From DASZHJ01 sp035541215 (GTDB lineage Bacteria; Pseudomonadota; Alphaproteobacteria; ATCC43930; CGMCC-115725): a stretch of DNA of 64,000 nucleotides. Positions within the stretch are counted from its first letter, which is position 1. The number at the start of each line of letters is the position of its first letter. The notes below the pieces were generated by a model. The model was not told where the DNA came from, did not search any database, and worked only from the letters and a program-made list of their open reading frames with translations. Below are positions 23,892 to 32,755 of the stretch, one piece after another. The stretch is taken from the NCBI GenBank assembly GCA_035541215.1, contig DATKNV010000033.1, forward strand, positions 13,583-77,582, read 5' to 3'. The translations under genes and the position numbers were made by a program.

Positions 23892-24596
23892 CTAGCCCGC
23901 CCGGCGCCGCAGCGTCTCGCTCGCGAGCTGCGTTGCGCCGTTGACGACGAGCGTCAATGTCAGCAGCACGAAGCCGAGACCGAGGGCGAGGGAGAGATCG
24001 CCTTTGCTGGTCTCGAGCGCGATCGCGGTGGTCATGGTGCGGGTGACGCCGGAGATGTTGCCGCCGACGATGATAATGGCGCCGACCTCGGCGCTGGCGC
24101 GGCCGAAGCCCGCGAGCACCGCGGTCCCGAGCGAGAGCCGCGCGTCCCAAAGCAGCGTGAATGCCGCGCGGAGCCGGCTCGCCCCCAGCGACTTCAATTG
24201 CTCGCGGTATTCGAGCCACAGGTCCTCGATGAGCTGGCGCGTGAGCGCGGCGATGATCGGCGTCACCAGCGCGCATTGCGCGACGATCATCGCGCCCGGC
24301 GTGAACAGCAGGCCCCAGCTCCCGAGCGGCCCCGCCCGCGACAGCAGGAGATAAAAGACGAGCCCGGCGATCACCGGCGGGAAGCCCATGAAGGCATTGA
24401 GGAGGACCACGATCCCGGTGCGCCCCGGAAACCGCGCGAGCGCCAGCAGCGCGCCCAGCGGCAATCCCAGCACGGCCGCCAGCAGCACGGCGCTGAGGCT
24501 CACGCGCAGCGAGAGCAGCACGATCCCCACGAGCTCGGGATCCCCCGCGGCGATCAGCCGCGCCGCGGTCCCGAATGCCTCCGTGAACTCGCTCAT
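23892..24596 (-). CDS. tupB: Tungstate ABC transporter, permease
   Basis: A 234-residue inner-membrane permease with five to six hydrophobic helices and the cytoplasmic coupling loop SLGASRLRAAFTLLWDARLSLGTAVLAGFGRASAEVGA of the TupB/ModB type. It forms the membrane channel of the tungstate importer. It heads the tupBCA operon, divergent from ettA across 148 bases. No molybdate-type (ModE) operator was recognised in that gap. Confidence 0.9.
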   Translation of the reverse strand: MSEFTEAFGTAARLIAAGDPELVGIVLLSLRVSLSAVLLAAVLGLPLGALLALARFPGRTGIVVLLNAFMGFPPVIAGLVFYLLLSRAGPLGSWGLLFTPGAMIVAQCALVTPIIAALTRQLIEDLWLEYREQLKSLGASRLRAAFTLLWDARLSLGTAVLAGFGRASAEVGAIIIVGGNISGVTRTMTTAIALETSKGDLSLALGLGFVLLTLTLVVNGATQLASETLRRRAG

Positions 24597-24744
24597 GCGA
24601 CCCTCGCCTCGCTCATTCCCGTCGAGCGCTCATTATGCGTGTCGGTACCGCATTTCCCAAGGAATCGGAATCCGCTCGTTGCGTCCGGGCCCGCCGATGC
24701 GCTAGAACCGGCGCCTTCCTCAGCCCCACCCGCCGGAGCTCCCG

Positions 24745-26427
24745 ATGCCCGCCTATCAGTACATCTACGTGATGAAGGGTCTCTCGAAGACCTATCCGGG
24801 CGGGCGGCAGGTGCTGAACGACATCTGGCTCTCGTTCCTGCCGGGGGCGAAAATCGGCGTGCTCGGGCCAAATGGCGCGGGGAAGTCGACGCTCCTCAAG
24901 ATCATGGCGGGCGTCGTGAAGGACTTCAGCGGCGAGGCCTGGGCGGCCGAGGGCGCCAAGGTCGGGTTCCTCGCGCAGGAGCCGGTGCTCGATCCCGAAA
25001 AGGACGTGGCGGGGAACGTGACCGAGGGCCTTGGCGAGGTGAAGGCGCTCCTCGACCGCTTCGAGACCGTGAGCGCGAAGCTCGGCGAGGAGCTCGGCGA
25101 GGACGAGATGAACGCGCTCCTCGCTGAGCAGGGCGAGCTTCAGGAGAAGATCGACGCCGTCAACGGCTGGGAGCTCGAGCGCACCATCGAGATCGCGATG
25201 GACGCGCTGCGCTGCCCGCCGGGCGACGCCGACGTGACCAAGCTCTCCGGCGGCGAGCGCCGCCGTGTGGCGCTCTGCCGGCTGCTCCTGCAGAAGCCCG
25301 ACCTGCTGCTGCTGGACGAGCCCACCAACCATCTCGACGCGGAATCGGTCGCGTGGCTGCAGCGCTTTCTCGCGGAATATCCCGGGACGGTCGTCACCAT
25401 CACTCACGATCGCTACTTCCTCGACGAGGTCGCGGGCTGGATCCTCGAGCTCGACCGCGGGAAGGGTATCCCCTACGAGGGCAATTACTCCGGCTGGCTA
25501 GAGCAGAAGCAGAAGCGGCTGGAGCAGGAGGGCAAGCAGGAGCTCGCGCGCCAGCGCACCCTCGAGCGCGAGTTGGAATGGGTGCGCCAGAGCCCGCGCG
25601 CGCGGCAGGCCAAGAGCAAGGCGCGCGTCCAGGCCTATGAGGCGCTCGTCGCTCAGAGCACGGAGAAGGCGCCGGAGACCGCGCAGATCGTGCTGCCGCC
25701 GGGCCCGCGCCTCGGCGATCTCGTGATCGACGCCGAGCACGTCTCGAAGGCCTATGGCGACCGGCTCCTGATCGAGGATCTGAGCTTCCGCCTGCCGCCC
25801 GGCGGCATCATCGGGATCATCGGCCCGAACGGCGCCGGCAAGACCACGCTCTTCCGGATGATCACGGGCCAGGAGAAGCCGGACAAGGGCACGCTCAAGC
25901 TCGGCGAGACCGTGAAGCTCGGCTACGTCGACCAGTCCCGCGACACGCTCGCCTCGAACAGCACGGTCTTCGAGGAGATCTCCGGCGGCAACGACGAGAT
26001 CGATCTGGGCCGGCGCAAGATGCCGAGCCGCGCCTATTGCGCGCTTTTCAATTTCCGCGGCTCCGACCAGCAGAAGAAGGTGGGCCAACTCTCCGGCGGC
26101 GAGCGCAATCGCGTGCATCTCGCGAAGATGCTGAAATCCAGCGCCAACGTGATCCTGCTGGACGAGCCCACCAACGATCTCGACGTCGACACGCTCCGCG
26201 CGCTCGAGGAGGCGATCCTGGAATTCCCGGGCTGCGTGGTCGTGATCTCGCACGACCGCTGGTTCCTCGACCGCATCGCGACCCACATCCTCGCCTTCGA
26301 GGGCGAGAGCCAGGTCGTGTGGTTCGAGGGCAACTACCGGGATTACGAGGCCGACCGGAAGCGCCGCCTCGGTGCCGCCGCCGAGCAGCCGCACCGCATC
26401 CGCTTCAAGCCGCTGACGCGGGGCTGA
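24745..26427 (+). CDS. ettA: Energy-dependent translational throttle EttA (ABC-F ATPase)
   Basis: A 560-residue ABC-F protein with two ATPase cassettes: GPNGAGKST (about residue 40) with LSGGERRRVALCRLLL, and GPNGAGKTT (about 360) with LSGGERNRVHLAKML. The linker between them is charged and helical (EQKQKRLEQEGKQELARQRT). The characteristic N-terminal YQYIYVMKGLSKTYPGGRQVL and the length (E. coli EttA is 555) support EttA over other ABC-F members. It binds the ribosomal E site and regulates entry into elongation according to energy state. It is transcribed alone, facing mlaC tail-to-tail 10 bases away. Confidence 0.95.
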   Translation: MPAYQYIYVMKGLSKTYPGGRQVLNDIWLSFLPGAKIGVLGPNGAGKSTLLKIMAGVVKDFSGEAWAAEGAKVGFLAQEPVLDPEKDVAGNVTEGLGEVKALLDRFETVSAKLGEELGEDEMNALLAEQGELQEKIDAVNGWELERTIEIAMDALRCPPGDADVTKLSGGERRRVALCRLLLQKPDLLLLDEPTNHLDAESVAWLQRFLAEYPGTVVTITHDRYFLDEVAGWILELDRGKGIPYEGNYSGWLEQKQKRLEQEGKQELARQRTLERELEWVRQSPRARQAKSKARVQAYEALVAQSTEKAPETAQIVLPPGPRLGDLVIDAEHVSKAYGDRLLIEDLSFRLPPGGIIGIIGPNGAGKTTLFRMITGQEKPDKGTLKLGETVKLGYVDQSRDTLASNSTVFEEISGGNDEIDLGRRKMPSRAYCALFNFRGSDQQKKVGQLSGGERNRVHLAKMLKSSANVILLDEPTNDLDVDTLRALEEAILEFPGCVVVISHDRWFLDRIATHILAFEGESQVVWFEGNYRDYEADRKRRLGAAAEQPHRIRFKPLTRG

Positions 26428-26437
26428 AGCGCCCCGC

Positions 26438-27061
26438 TCACTGCTGCGCGGTGCTGGCTCCGCTGAGCTTCTGCTGCAGCGCCTTGTTGAGAGCGGTCAC
26501 GCCGCCGCCGGTGCGCTCGATCACCGTCGCGAATTCCTGGCGGTGCGTCATCGACATGCTCACGCCCTCGACGTTCACGTCGATGATCCGGTAGTCGTCG
26601 CCCTTTTTGTTGACGATCCAGTCGACCTTGGTGGGCGGGCTCCCGTCCGCAGGCACGATCTGGCTCGCGACGATCGTGTTGTCCGCGCTCTGCGCCCGCG
26701 AGCCCGTCACCGTCACGGTCTGGCCGGAATACTCGCTGAAGCGCAGCGAATAGGAGCGCACGACATAGGCCTCGAAGAGCTTGCCGAACTCCTCCTTCTC
26801 GGCGTCGGTCGCGCCGTTCCAGTAGCGCCCGAGCACGAAGCGCCCGATGCGCGGGAGATCGAAATCGGCCTGCAGCAGGACCCGGAAGCGCTTCTCGATC
26901 TCCGCCTCGGGGAGCCGCTCGTTCAGGGTCTTGAGGGCGTCCTTGGCGAGCGCATTGATGAAGGCCTCCGGATTGGCGGCCGTGGCCGCGCGCGCGACGG
27001 GCGGAACGGCGAGGCCGGCCACGAGCGCCGGCGCGGAGAGCAGGAGAGTGCGGCGAAGCAT
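26438..27061 (-). CDS. mlaC: MlaC-like phospholipid-binding ABC transporter protein
   Basis: A 207-residue periplasmic protein with a signal peptide beginning MLRRTLLLSAPALVAGLA and ending near ARA. The mature MlaC/Ttg2D pattern follows: FDLPRIGRFVLGRYWNGA, FGKLFEAYVVRSYSLRFSEY, VDWIVNKKGDDYRIIDVNVEGVSM. MlaC carries phospholipid between outer- and inner-membrane complexes. The other mla genes are not nearby, which is common in alphaproteobacteria for extra copies. ATG 27061 is chosen for the signal peptide and the GGGGG stretch upstream. Confidence 0.88.
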   Translation of the reverse strand: MLRRTLLLSAPALVAGLAVPPVARAATAANPEAFINALAKDALKTLNERLPEAEIEKRFRVLLQADFDLPRIGRFVLGRYWNGATDAEKEEFGKLFEAYVVRSYSLRFSEYSGQTVTVTGSRAQSADNTIVASQIVPADGSPPTKVDWIVNKKGDDYRIIDVNVEGVSMSMTHRQEFATVIERTGGGVTALNKALQQKLSGASTAQQ

Positions 27062-27287
27062 ATGGAACCCCCCATGGTCGAGTTCTTGTTCGGCGGTCGC
27101 GGTCGAGCGCGCGGCGGATCCGGTCGAACGGAGGGCGCTCGCCGGGCGATCGCCGTGGCGATTCCGGTACCATAGTTCGGCCCCGCGTTCCAGCAGGGGA
27201 GGCTCGCCCCGGAACGCGCTCGGTCCCGCATGGGAGCGGCAGCCGCCGGCCCTTCTCAGGCTTGACGGTCGAAGGGCTTGCAGCATC

Positions 27288-27307
27288 ATATAAAGATATG
27301 TTTATAT
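27288..27307. promoter_or_regulatory. ArsR/SahR-type operator ahead of the met operon
   Basis: A perfect inverted repeat ATATAAA-6-TTTATAT, an AT-rich island in GC-rich DNA, 31 bases upstream of the ArsR-methyltransferase start. Position and form suit autoregulation by that ArsR protein. The remaining intergenic DNA 27062-27287 is GC-rich and shows no riboswitch I can recognise. Confidence 0.6.
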
Positions 27308-27338
27308 CCAACTTTCACTGACGGAAAATGAGCTGACC

Positions 27339-28331
27339 GTGGGCGTGGACGCTGTATTGGCGGGATTGCGAGCGGCGGCGGAGCCGACGCGGCTGCGTCT
27401 TCTCTTGCTGTGCGCGCAGGGCGAGCTATCCGTGAGCGAGCTCGTGGCGATCCTCGGCCAGAGCCAGCCGCGGGTGTCGCGGCATTTGAAGCTGCTTTGC
27501 GATGCGGGCCTGCTCGATCGCTTCCGGGACGGGGCCTTCGTCTTCTATCGCCCGGCCCGGCGCGGGTCCGGCGCGGAGCTGGCGCGGCTGCTGCTCGGCA
27601 CGATCCCCGAGGACGATCCCATTGCCGCGCTCGACCGCGAGCGTCTTGCCGGGTTGAAACGCGCGCGGGCGGAACGGGCGAGCGCCTATTTCCGCGCGAA
27701 TGCCGAGCGCTGGGGCCGCATCCGCTCGCTCTACGTCGCGGAGCGCGAGGTTGAGGCCGCGCTCACGGCGCTGCTGCCCGCGGAGGGCATCGCCGATTTC
27801 CTCGACGTCGGCACCGGGACCGGCCGCATGCTCGAGCTCTTCGGTCCCCGCGTCGAGCACGCCGTCGGCGTCGATCTCTCGCGGGAGATGCTGGCGGTGG
27901 CGCGCGCCAATCTCGAGCGCGCGGGGCTCGGCAATTGCTCGCTCCGCCAGGGCGACATGTATCAGCTCCCGCTCGCGAGCGAGAGCTTCGACGCCACGGT
28001 CTTCCACCAGGTGCTGCATTACGCCGAGGACCCCGCGCGGGCGATCCGCGAGGCCGGCCGCGTGCTGCGTCCGGGCGGCCGGCTCGTCATCGTGGATTTC
28101 GCGCCGCACGAGGTCGAATCCCTCCGCACCGAGCACGCGCACCGCCGCCTCGGCTTCGCCGACGAGGAAGTCGTGCAATGGCTCGAGGAGGCGGGCTTCG
28201 ATCCCGGAACGATCGCGCATCTCCCCGGCGAGCCGCTGACGGTGACACTCTGGTCCGCGCGCCGCCGCCTCTCGGCCGCGCGCGACAGGCGCGACGAGGC
28301 GGCCGGGCGCCGCGAGCGGGTGGCGTCATGA
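27339..28331 (+). CDS. ArsR-family regulator fused to SAM-dependent methyltransferase (SahR-like)
   Basis: A 330-residue fusion: N-terminal ArsR winged helix (about 8-90, LSVSELVAILGQSQPRVSRHLKLL) and a class I methyltransferase (about 150-260; DVGTGTGRMLELF binds S-adenosylmethionine, then QGDMYQLPL). Proteins of this build heading metF-metH operons in Proteobacteria are known or predicted as SahR, repressors of methionine-cycle genes that respond to S-adenosylhomocysteine. The start is a GTG at 27339 (27345 is an alternative). It overlaps metF by four bases, so regulator and enzymes are coupled. Confidence 0.88.
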   Translation: MGVDAVLAGLRAAAEPTRLRLLLLCAQGELSVSELVAILGQSQPRVSRHLKLLCDAGLLDRFRDGAFVFYRPARRGSGAELARLLLGTIPEDDPIAALDRERLAGLKRARAERASAYFRANAERWGRIRSLYVAEREVEAALTALLPAEGIADFLDVGTGTGRMLELFGPRVEHAVGVDLSREMLAVARANLERAGLGNCSLRQGDMYQLPLASESFDATVFHQVLHYAEDPARAIREAGRVLRPGGRLVIVDFAPHEVESLRTEHAHRRLGFADEEVVQWLEEAGFDPGTIAHLPGEPLTVTLWSARRRLSAARDRRDEAAGRRERVAS

Positions 28332-29233
28332 GCATCGCCGCTTGGGCAAAGCCGGCACGCCCGCCGCTGGTATCCTTCGAGTTCTTCCCGCCGAAGACGC
28401 CGGAGATGGAGGCGAAGCTCTGGCTCGCGATCAAGCGGCTGGAGCCGCTGGCGCCGCGCTTCGTCTCCGTGACCTACGGAGCCGGCGGCTCGACCCGCGA
28501 GCGCACCCACGCGACGGTCGCGCGCATCCGGCGGGAGACGCCGCTCGAGCCGGCGGCGCATCTCACCTGCATTGGCGCGAGCCGTGCCGAGATAGATGCG
28601 GTGGCCGCGCATTACTGGGAGGCGGGCATCCGCCACGTGGTGGCGCTCCGCGGCGATCCCCCCGCGGGGATGGGCCGCTACGTCCCGCAAGCCGGCGGCT
28701 ATGCCTATGCGGCCGATCTCGTGCGCGGGCTGAAGCGCGTCGCCGGTTTCGAGGTGACGGTGGCGGCCTATCCCGAGACCCATCCGGAGGCCCCGAGCCC
28801 CGGCGCCGACCTCGACAATCTCAAGCGCAAGATCGACGCCGGCGCGAGCCGCGCGATCACGCAGTTCTTCTTCGGCACGGAGGTCTATCTCCGCTTCGTC
28901 GAGCGCGTCCGCGCTGCCGGGATCACCGTACCGATCGTGCCGGGCATCCTCCCGGTGACCAACGTCGCGCAAGTGCGGAAATTCGCGGCGCAGTGCGGCG
29001 CCTCCATGCCGCGCTCGATGGACGCGCTCTTCGAGGGCCTCGACGACGATCCCGAGACGCGCCGCCTGGTCGCGGCCTCGATCGCGATCGAGCAGTGCCG
29101 CTCGCTCCAGGCCGAGGGCGTCGAGGAGTTCCACTTCTATACCCTCAATCGCGCCGATCTCACGGTGGCGATCTGCCACATGCTCGGCGTGCGCGGGTCC
29201 ATCCCCGAGGCGCTGCGGCAGAGCGCGGGATAG
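28328..29233 (+). CDS. metF: Methylenetetrahydrofolate reductase
   Basis: A 301-residue TIM-barrel flavoprotein reducing 5,10-methylene-THF to 5-methyl-THF. Conserved parts include VSFEFFPPKTPEM (catalytic Glu), SVTYGAGGSTRERT, AHLTCIGAS, ALRGDPP, GGYAYAADLVR and ITQFFFGTEVYLRFVE. It overlaps the regulator gene (ATGA) and precedes metH by six bases, so substrate supply and methyl transfer are made together. The length matches E. coli MetF (296). Confidence 0.95.
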   Translation: MSIAAWAKPARPPLVSFEFFPPKTPEMEAKLWLAIKRLEPLAPRFVSVTYGAGGSTRERTHATVARIRRETPLEPAAHLTCIGASRAEIDAVAAHYWEAGIRHVVALRGDPPAGMGRYVPQAGGYAYAADLVRGLKRVAGFEVTVAAYPETHPEAPSPGADLDNLKRKIDAGASRAITQFFFGTEVYLRFVERVRAAGITVPIVPGILPVTNVAQVRKFAAQCGASMPRSMDALFEGLDDDPETRRLVAASIAIEQCRSLQAEGVEEFHFYTLNRADLTVAICHMLGVRGSIPEALRQSAG

Positions 29234-29239
29234 CCGGAC

Positions 29240-32200
29240 ATGACGCACCTCCTCGACTATCTCAAGGACCGCGTGCTGCTCTGCGACGGCGCGATGGGCA
29301 CGGAAATCCAGGGCCGGGCGCTCGACGTCGAGCGCGATTTCCTGGGCCACGAGAACTGCAGCGAGATCCTGAACGAGAGCCGGCCTGATCTCGTGCGGGA
29401 GATCTACCGCGGCTATTTCCGCGCGGGCTCGGACGCGATCCAGACCAACACTTTCGGGGGCTCGCCGATCACCCTCGGCGAGTTCGGCCTCCAGGACCGC
29501 GCCTTCGCGCTCAATCGCCGCGCGACGGAGCTTGCGTTGGAGGTGCGGGAGGAATTCGCGGGCGACGGCCGCACGCGCTTCGTCATCGGCTCCGTCGGTC
29601 CGGGTACGCGTCTTCCGACCCTCGGCCACATCGATTATCAGACGCTCGAGGATGCGCTCGCCATCCAGGCCGCGGGCCTCATCGCCGGCGGCGTCGACGC
29701 GATCCTGATCGAGACCTGCCAGGACACGCTGCAGCTTAAGGCGGCGGTCAACGGCGCCAAGCGCGCGCGCATCGAGGCCAGGAGCGAAATTCCGATCCTG
29801 GTCCAAGTGACGGTCGAGACCACGGGAACCCTGCTGGTGGGGGCGGACATCGGCGCGGCCGCGACGGTGGTTGACGCGCTTGCGGTGCCGCTCGTGGGGA
29901 TCAATTGCGCGACGGGGCCGCAGGAGATGGCGGAGCACGTGAAATGGCTCGGCGAGAGCTGGCCTGGCCTCGTCTCGGTGCAGCCCAATGCTGGGCTGCC
30001 GGAGCTCGTCGACGGCAAGGCGCATTATCCGCTGACGCCGCGCGAGCTCGCGCAGTGGCAGGAGCGGTTCATCCTCGAGGACGGCGTCAATCTCATCGGC
30101 GGCTGCTGCGGCACCAATCCCACGCACATCGCGGCGCTTGACCAGATGCTGAAGCGCGTCGGCGGCGCGGGACCGCGGCCAGCGCCGGTCGAGCGCAAGC
30201 GCTACTGGGTCCCCTCGCTCGCCTCGCTCTATCAGCCCATGCCGCTCCGGCAGGAGAACGCCTATCTCTCGATCGGCGAGCGCTGCAATGCCAGCGGCTC
30301 CAAGCAGTTCCGCGAGCGCCAGGAGAAGGGCGATTGGGACGGCTGCGTCGAGATCGCGCGCGAGCAGGTGAAGGAGGGCTCGAACGCGATCGACCTCTGC
30401 ACCGCCGTCGTGGGCGGCGACGAGATCGCCAGCATGACCGAGGCCGTGAAGCGCATGCGCGGCGCCATCACGGCGCCGCTTTGCATCGATTCGACGGAGC
30501 TTCCGGTGCTGGAGGCCGCGCTCAAGCTCTATGGCGGCAAGCCCGTGCTCAACTCCATCAACTTCGAGGACGGGGAGGGCCCGGCCGAGAAGCGCGTGGA
30601 GCTCGCGCGCCGCTTCGGCACGGCCGTGATCGCGCTCACCATCGACGAGCAGGGCATGGCGAAGGAGACCGGGCGCAAGCTCGAGATCGCCAAGCGCCTC
30701 CGCGATTTCGCGTGCGGCCGGTTCGGCTTGCCGGAGTCCGACCTCATCATCGATCCCCTGACCTTCACGATCTGCACGGGCAAGGACGACGACCGGCGCC
30801 TCGGACTCAATACTCTGGATGCCATCGAGCAGCTCGCGGCGGAGCTGCCGCGGTGCCAGATCGCGCTCGGCCTCTCGAACATCTCCTTCGGGCTCAAGCC
30901 CGCGGCGCGGCACGTGCTGAACTCGGTGTTCCTCGACCATGCGCTGAAGCGCGGGCTCACGGCGGCGATCGTGCACGTCTCCCGCATCGTTCCCTTCCAC
31001 AAGATTCCCGAGAACGAGGCGCGGGTGGCGGAGGACCTGATCTTCGACCGCCGGCGTGAGGGCTACGATCCCCTACAGGCCTACATCGCGCTCTTCGCGG
31101 ACCGGCAGGCGGAGAAGGCCGCGAGGATCGAGCGGCCGGCCGCGGTCGAGGAGCGCCTGAAGCAGCGCATCGTCGACGGCGATCGCCTAGGCCTCGACGA
31201 GGATCTCGCCCTGGCGCTCCAAAGCCACAAGCCGCTCGATATCATCAACATCTTCCTCCTCGACGGGATGAAGGTGGTGGGCGAGCTCTTCGGCGCGGGG
31301 AAGATGCAGCTTCCCTTCGTGCTGCAATCCGCGGAGACCATGAAGCAGGCGGTGGCCTACCTCGAGCCGCACATGGAGCGCGTGGCAGGCCAGCAGCGCG
31401 GCACGGTGGTGCTCGCGACGGTAAAGGGCGACGTCCACGACATCGGCAAGAATCTCGTCGACATCATCCTGACCAACAACGGCTATCGCGTGGTGAATCT
31501 CGGCATCAAGCAGCCGATCGCCTCGATCCTCGACGCCGTCGAGCAGCACAAGGCGGACGCCGTCGGCATGTCCGGGCTGCTTGTGAAGTCGACGGTGGTG
31601 ATGCGCGAGAACCTCGAGGAGATGTCGCGCCGCGGGATCGAGACGCCGGTGCTGCTGGGCGGCGCCGCGCTGACGCGGCGCTACGTCGAGGAGGATTGCG
31701 TCAAGGCCTATGCTTGCGGCCGCGTCGCTTACGCCGGCGACGCCTTCGACGGCCTCCATCTCATGGACAAGGTGATGACCGGCACCTTCGACGGCCATTT
31801 GGCGGAGCTCCGCGCCAAGGCCCAGGGGCGCGCGGTCAACGAGAGGCGGAAGCTCGGCCGCGCCGCCGATGAGCGCGTGCTGCGCCCGGTCGATCTCGAG
31901 GAGATTCGCCTGCGCCGCGCCGAGCTCACACGCGACGTTCCCGTGCCGGTGCCGCCCTTCTGGGGGCCGCGCACGATCGCGCGCGTGCCGGTGAAGGCGC
32001 TGGTGCCCTTCCTCAACGAGCGCATGCTCTATCAATTCCATTGGGGCTACCGGAAACAGGGCCGGAGCCTCCAGGAGTTCAAGGACTGGGCGCAGCAGGA
32101 GCTGCGGCCGATCCTGCAGCGGCTCCTCGACACGGTGATCCAGCAGGACATCTTCGTCCCGCAGGCGGTCTACGGCTATTGGAAGTGTGCGGCGCACGGC

Positions 32201-32740
32201 AACGACGTGATCCTCTACGAGACCGACGGCGCGACGGAGGCCGCGCGCTTCACCTTCCCCCGCCAGAGCAAGGAAGGCGGACTCTGCATCGCCGATTTCT
32301 TCCGCGACGCGGGCGAGGGACCCGAAAGCCGCGACGTCATCGGCCTGCAGGCCGTCACCATCGGTCCGCGCGCCACGGAAGTGGCTCAAGAATGGTTCCA
32401 GCAGGATCGCTACCGCGACTATCTTTACCTCCACGGCCTTTCCGTGGAGATGGCGGAGGCGATGGCGGAGTACGTGCACAAGCGCATCCGCGCGGAGCTC
32501 GGCTTCGCCGCCGAGGAGGCGCGCGACCTCGAGGCGATGCTGAACCAGGGTTATCGCGGCAGCCGCTACTCCTTCGGCTATCCCGCTTGCCCCAATCTCG
32601 GGGATCAGCGGCCGCTGCTGAGGCTCCTCGGCGCCGAGGCCATCGGCCTTTCCCTCACCGACGAGGACCAGCTCGACCCCGAGCAATCAACCTCCGCCAT
32701 CGTCGTGACGCATCCGCAGGCGAAGTACTTCTCGGTATGA
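29240..32740 (+). CDS. metH: Cobalamin-dependent methionine synthase
   Basis: A 1,166-residue protein with all four modules: homocysteine domain (about 1-325, zinc Cys in NCATGP and GGCCGTNP), pterin-binding domain (about 340-610), cobalamin domain (about 640-860, His ligand in DVHDIGKN near 732) and SAM-binding reactivation domain (about 890-1166, RGSRYSFGYPACPNL). It methylates homocysteine using 5-methyl-THF from MetF and recycles its B12 cofactor with SAM. It is slightly shorter than E. coli MetH (1,227) with no module missing. It is the last gene of the regulator-metF-metH operon. Confidence 0.97.
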   Translation: MTHLLDYLKDRVLLCDGAMGTEIQGRALDVERDFLGHENCSEILNESRPDLVREIYRGYFRAGSDAIQTNTFGGSPITLGEFGLQDRAFALNRRATELALEVREEFAGDGRTRFVIGSVGPGTRLPTLGHIDYQTLEDALAIQAAGLIAGGVDAILIETCQDTLQLKAAVNGAKRARIEARSEIPILVQVTVETTGTLLVGADIGAAATVVDALAVPLVGINCATGPQEMAEHVKWLGESWPGLVSVQPNAGLPELVDGKAHYPLTPRELAQWQERFILEDGVNLIGGCCGTNPTHIAALDQMLKRVGGAGPRPAPVERKRYWVPSLASLYQPMPLRQENAYLSIGERCNASGSKQFRERQEKGDWDGCVEIAREQVKEGSNAIDLCTAVVGGDEIASMTEAVKRMRGAITAPLCIDSTELPVLEAALKLYGGKPVLNSINFEDGEGPAEKRVELARRFGTAVIALTIDEQGMAKETGRKLEIAKRLRDFACGRFGLPESDLIIDPLTFTICTGKDDDRRLGLNTLDAIEQLAAELPRCQIALGLSNISFGLKPAARHVLNSVFLDHALKRGLTAAIVHVSRIVPFHKIPENEARVAEDLIFDRRREGYDPLQAYIALFADRQAEKAARIERPAAVEERLKQRIVDGDRLGLDEDLALALQSHKPLDIINIFLLDGMKVVGELFGAGKMQLPFVLQSAETMKQAVAYLEPHMERVAGQQRGTVVLATVKGDVHDIGKNLVDIILTNNGYRVVNLGIKQPIASILDAVEQHKADAVGMSGLLVKSTVVMRENLEEMSRRGIETPVLLGGAALTRRYVEEDCVKAYACGRVAYAGDAFDGLHLMDKVMTGTFDGHLAELRAKAQGRAVNERRKLGRAADERVLRPVDLEEIRLRRAELTRDVPVPVPPFWGPRTIARVPVKALVPFLNERMLYQFHWGYRKQGRSLQEFKDWAQQELRPILQRLLDTVIQQDIFVPQAVYGYWKCAAHGNDVILYETDGATEAARFTFPRQSKEGGLCIADFFRDAGEGPESRDVIGLQAVTIGPRATEVAQEWFQQDRYRDYLYLHGLSVEMAEAMAEYVHKRIRAELGFAAEEARDLEAMLNQGYRGSRYSFGYPACPNLGDQRPLLRLLGAEAIGLSLTDEDQLDPEQSTSAIVVTHPQAKYFSV

Positions 32741-32755
32741 TCTGCGGCCTTCCGT

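Noticed and set aside
27062..27338. A SAM or SAH riboswitch upstream of the met operon.
   Set aside because: Searched by eye for conserved cores of these classes; none matched. The visible element is an ArsR-type palindrome.
28019..31000. A 993-codon minus-strand frame opposite metF-metH.
   Set aside because: GC-rich antisense reading of clearly conserved metF and metH; composition rich in Arg, His, Ala and Glu with no domain.
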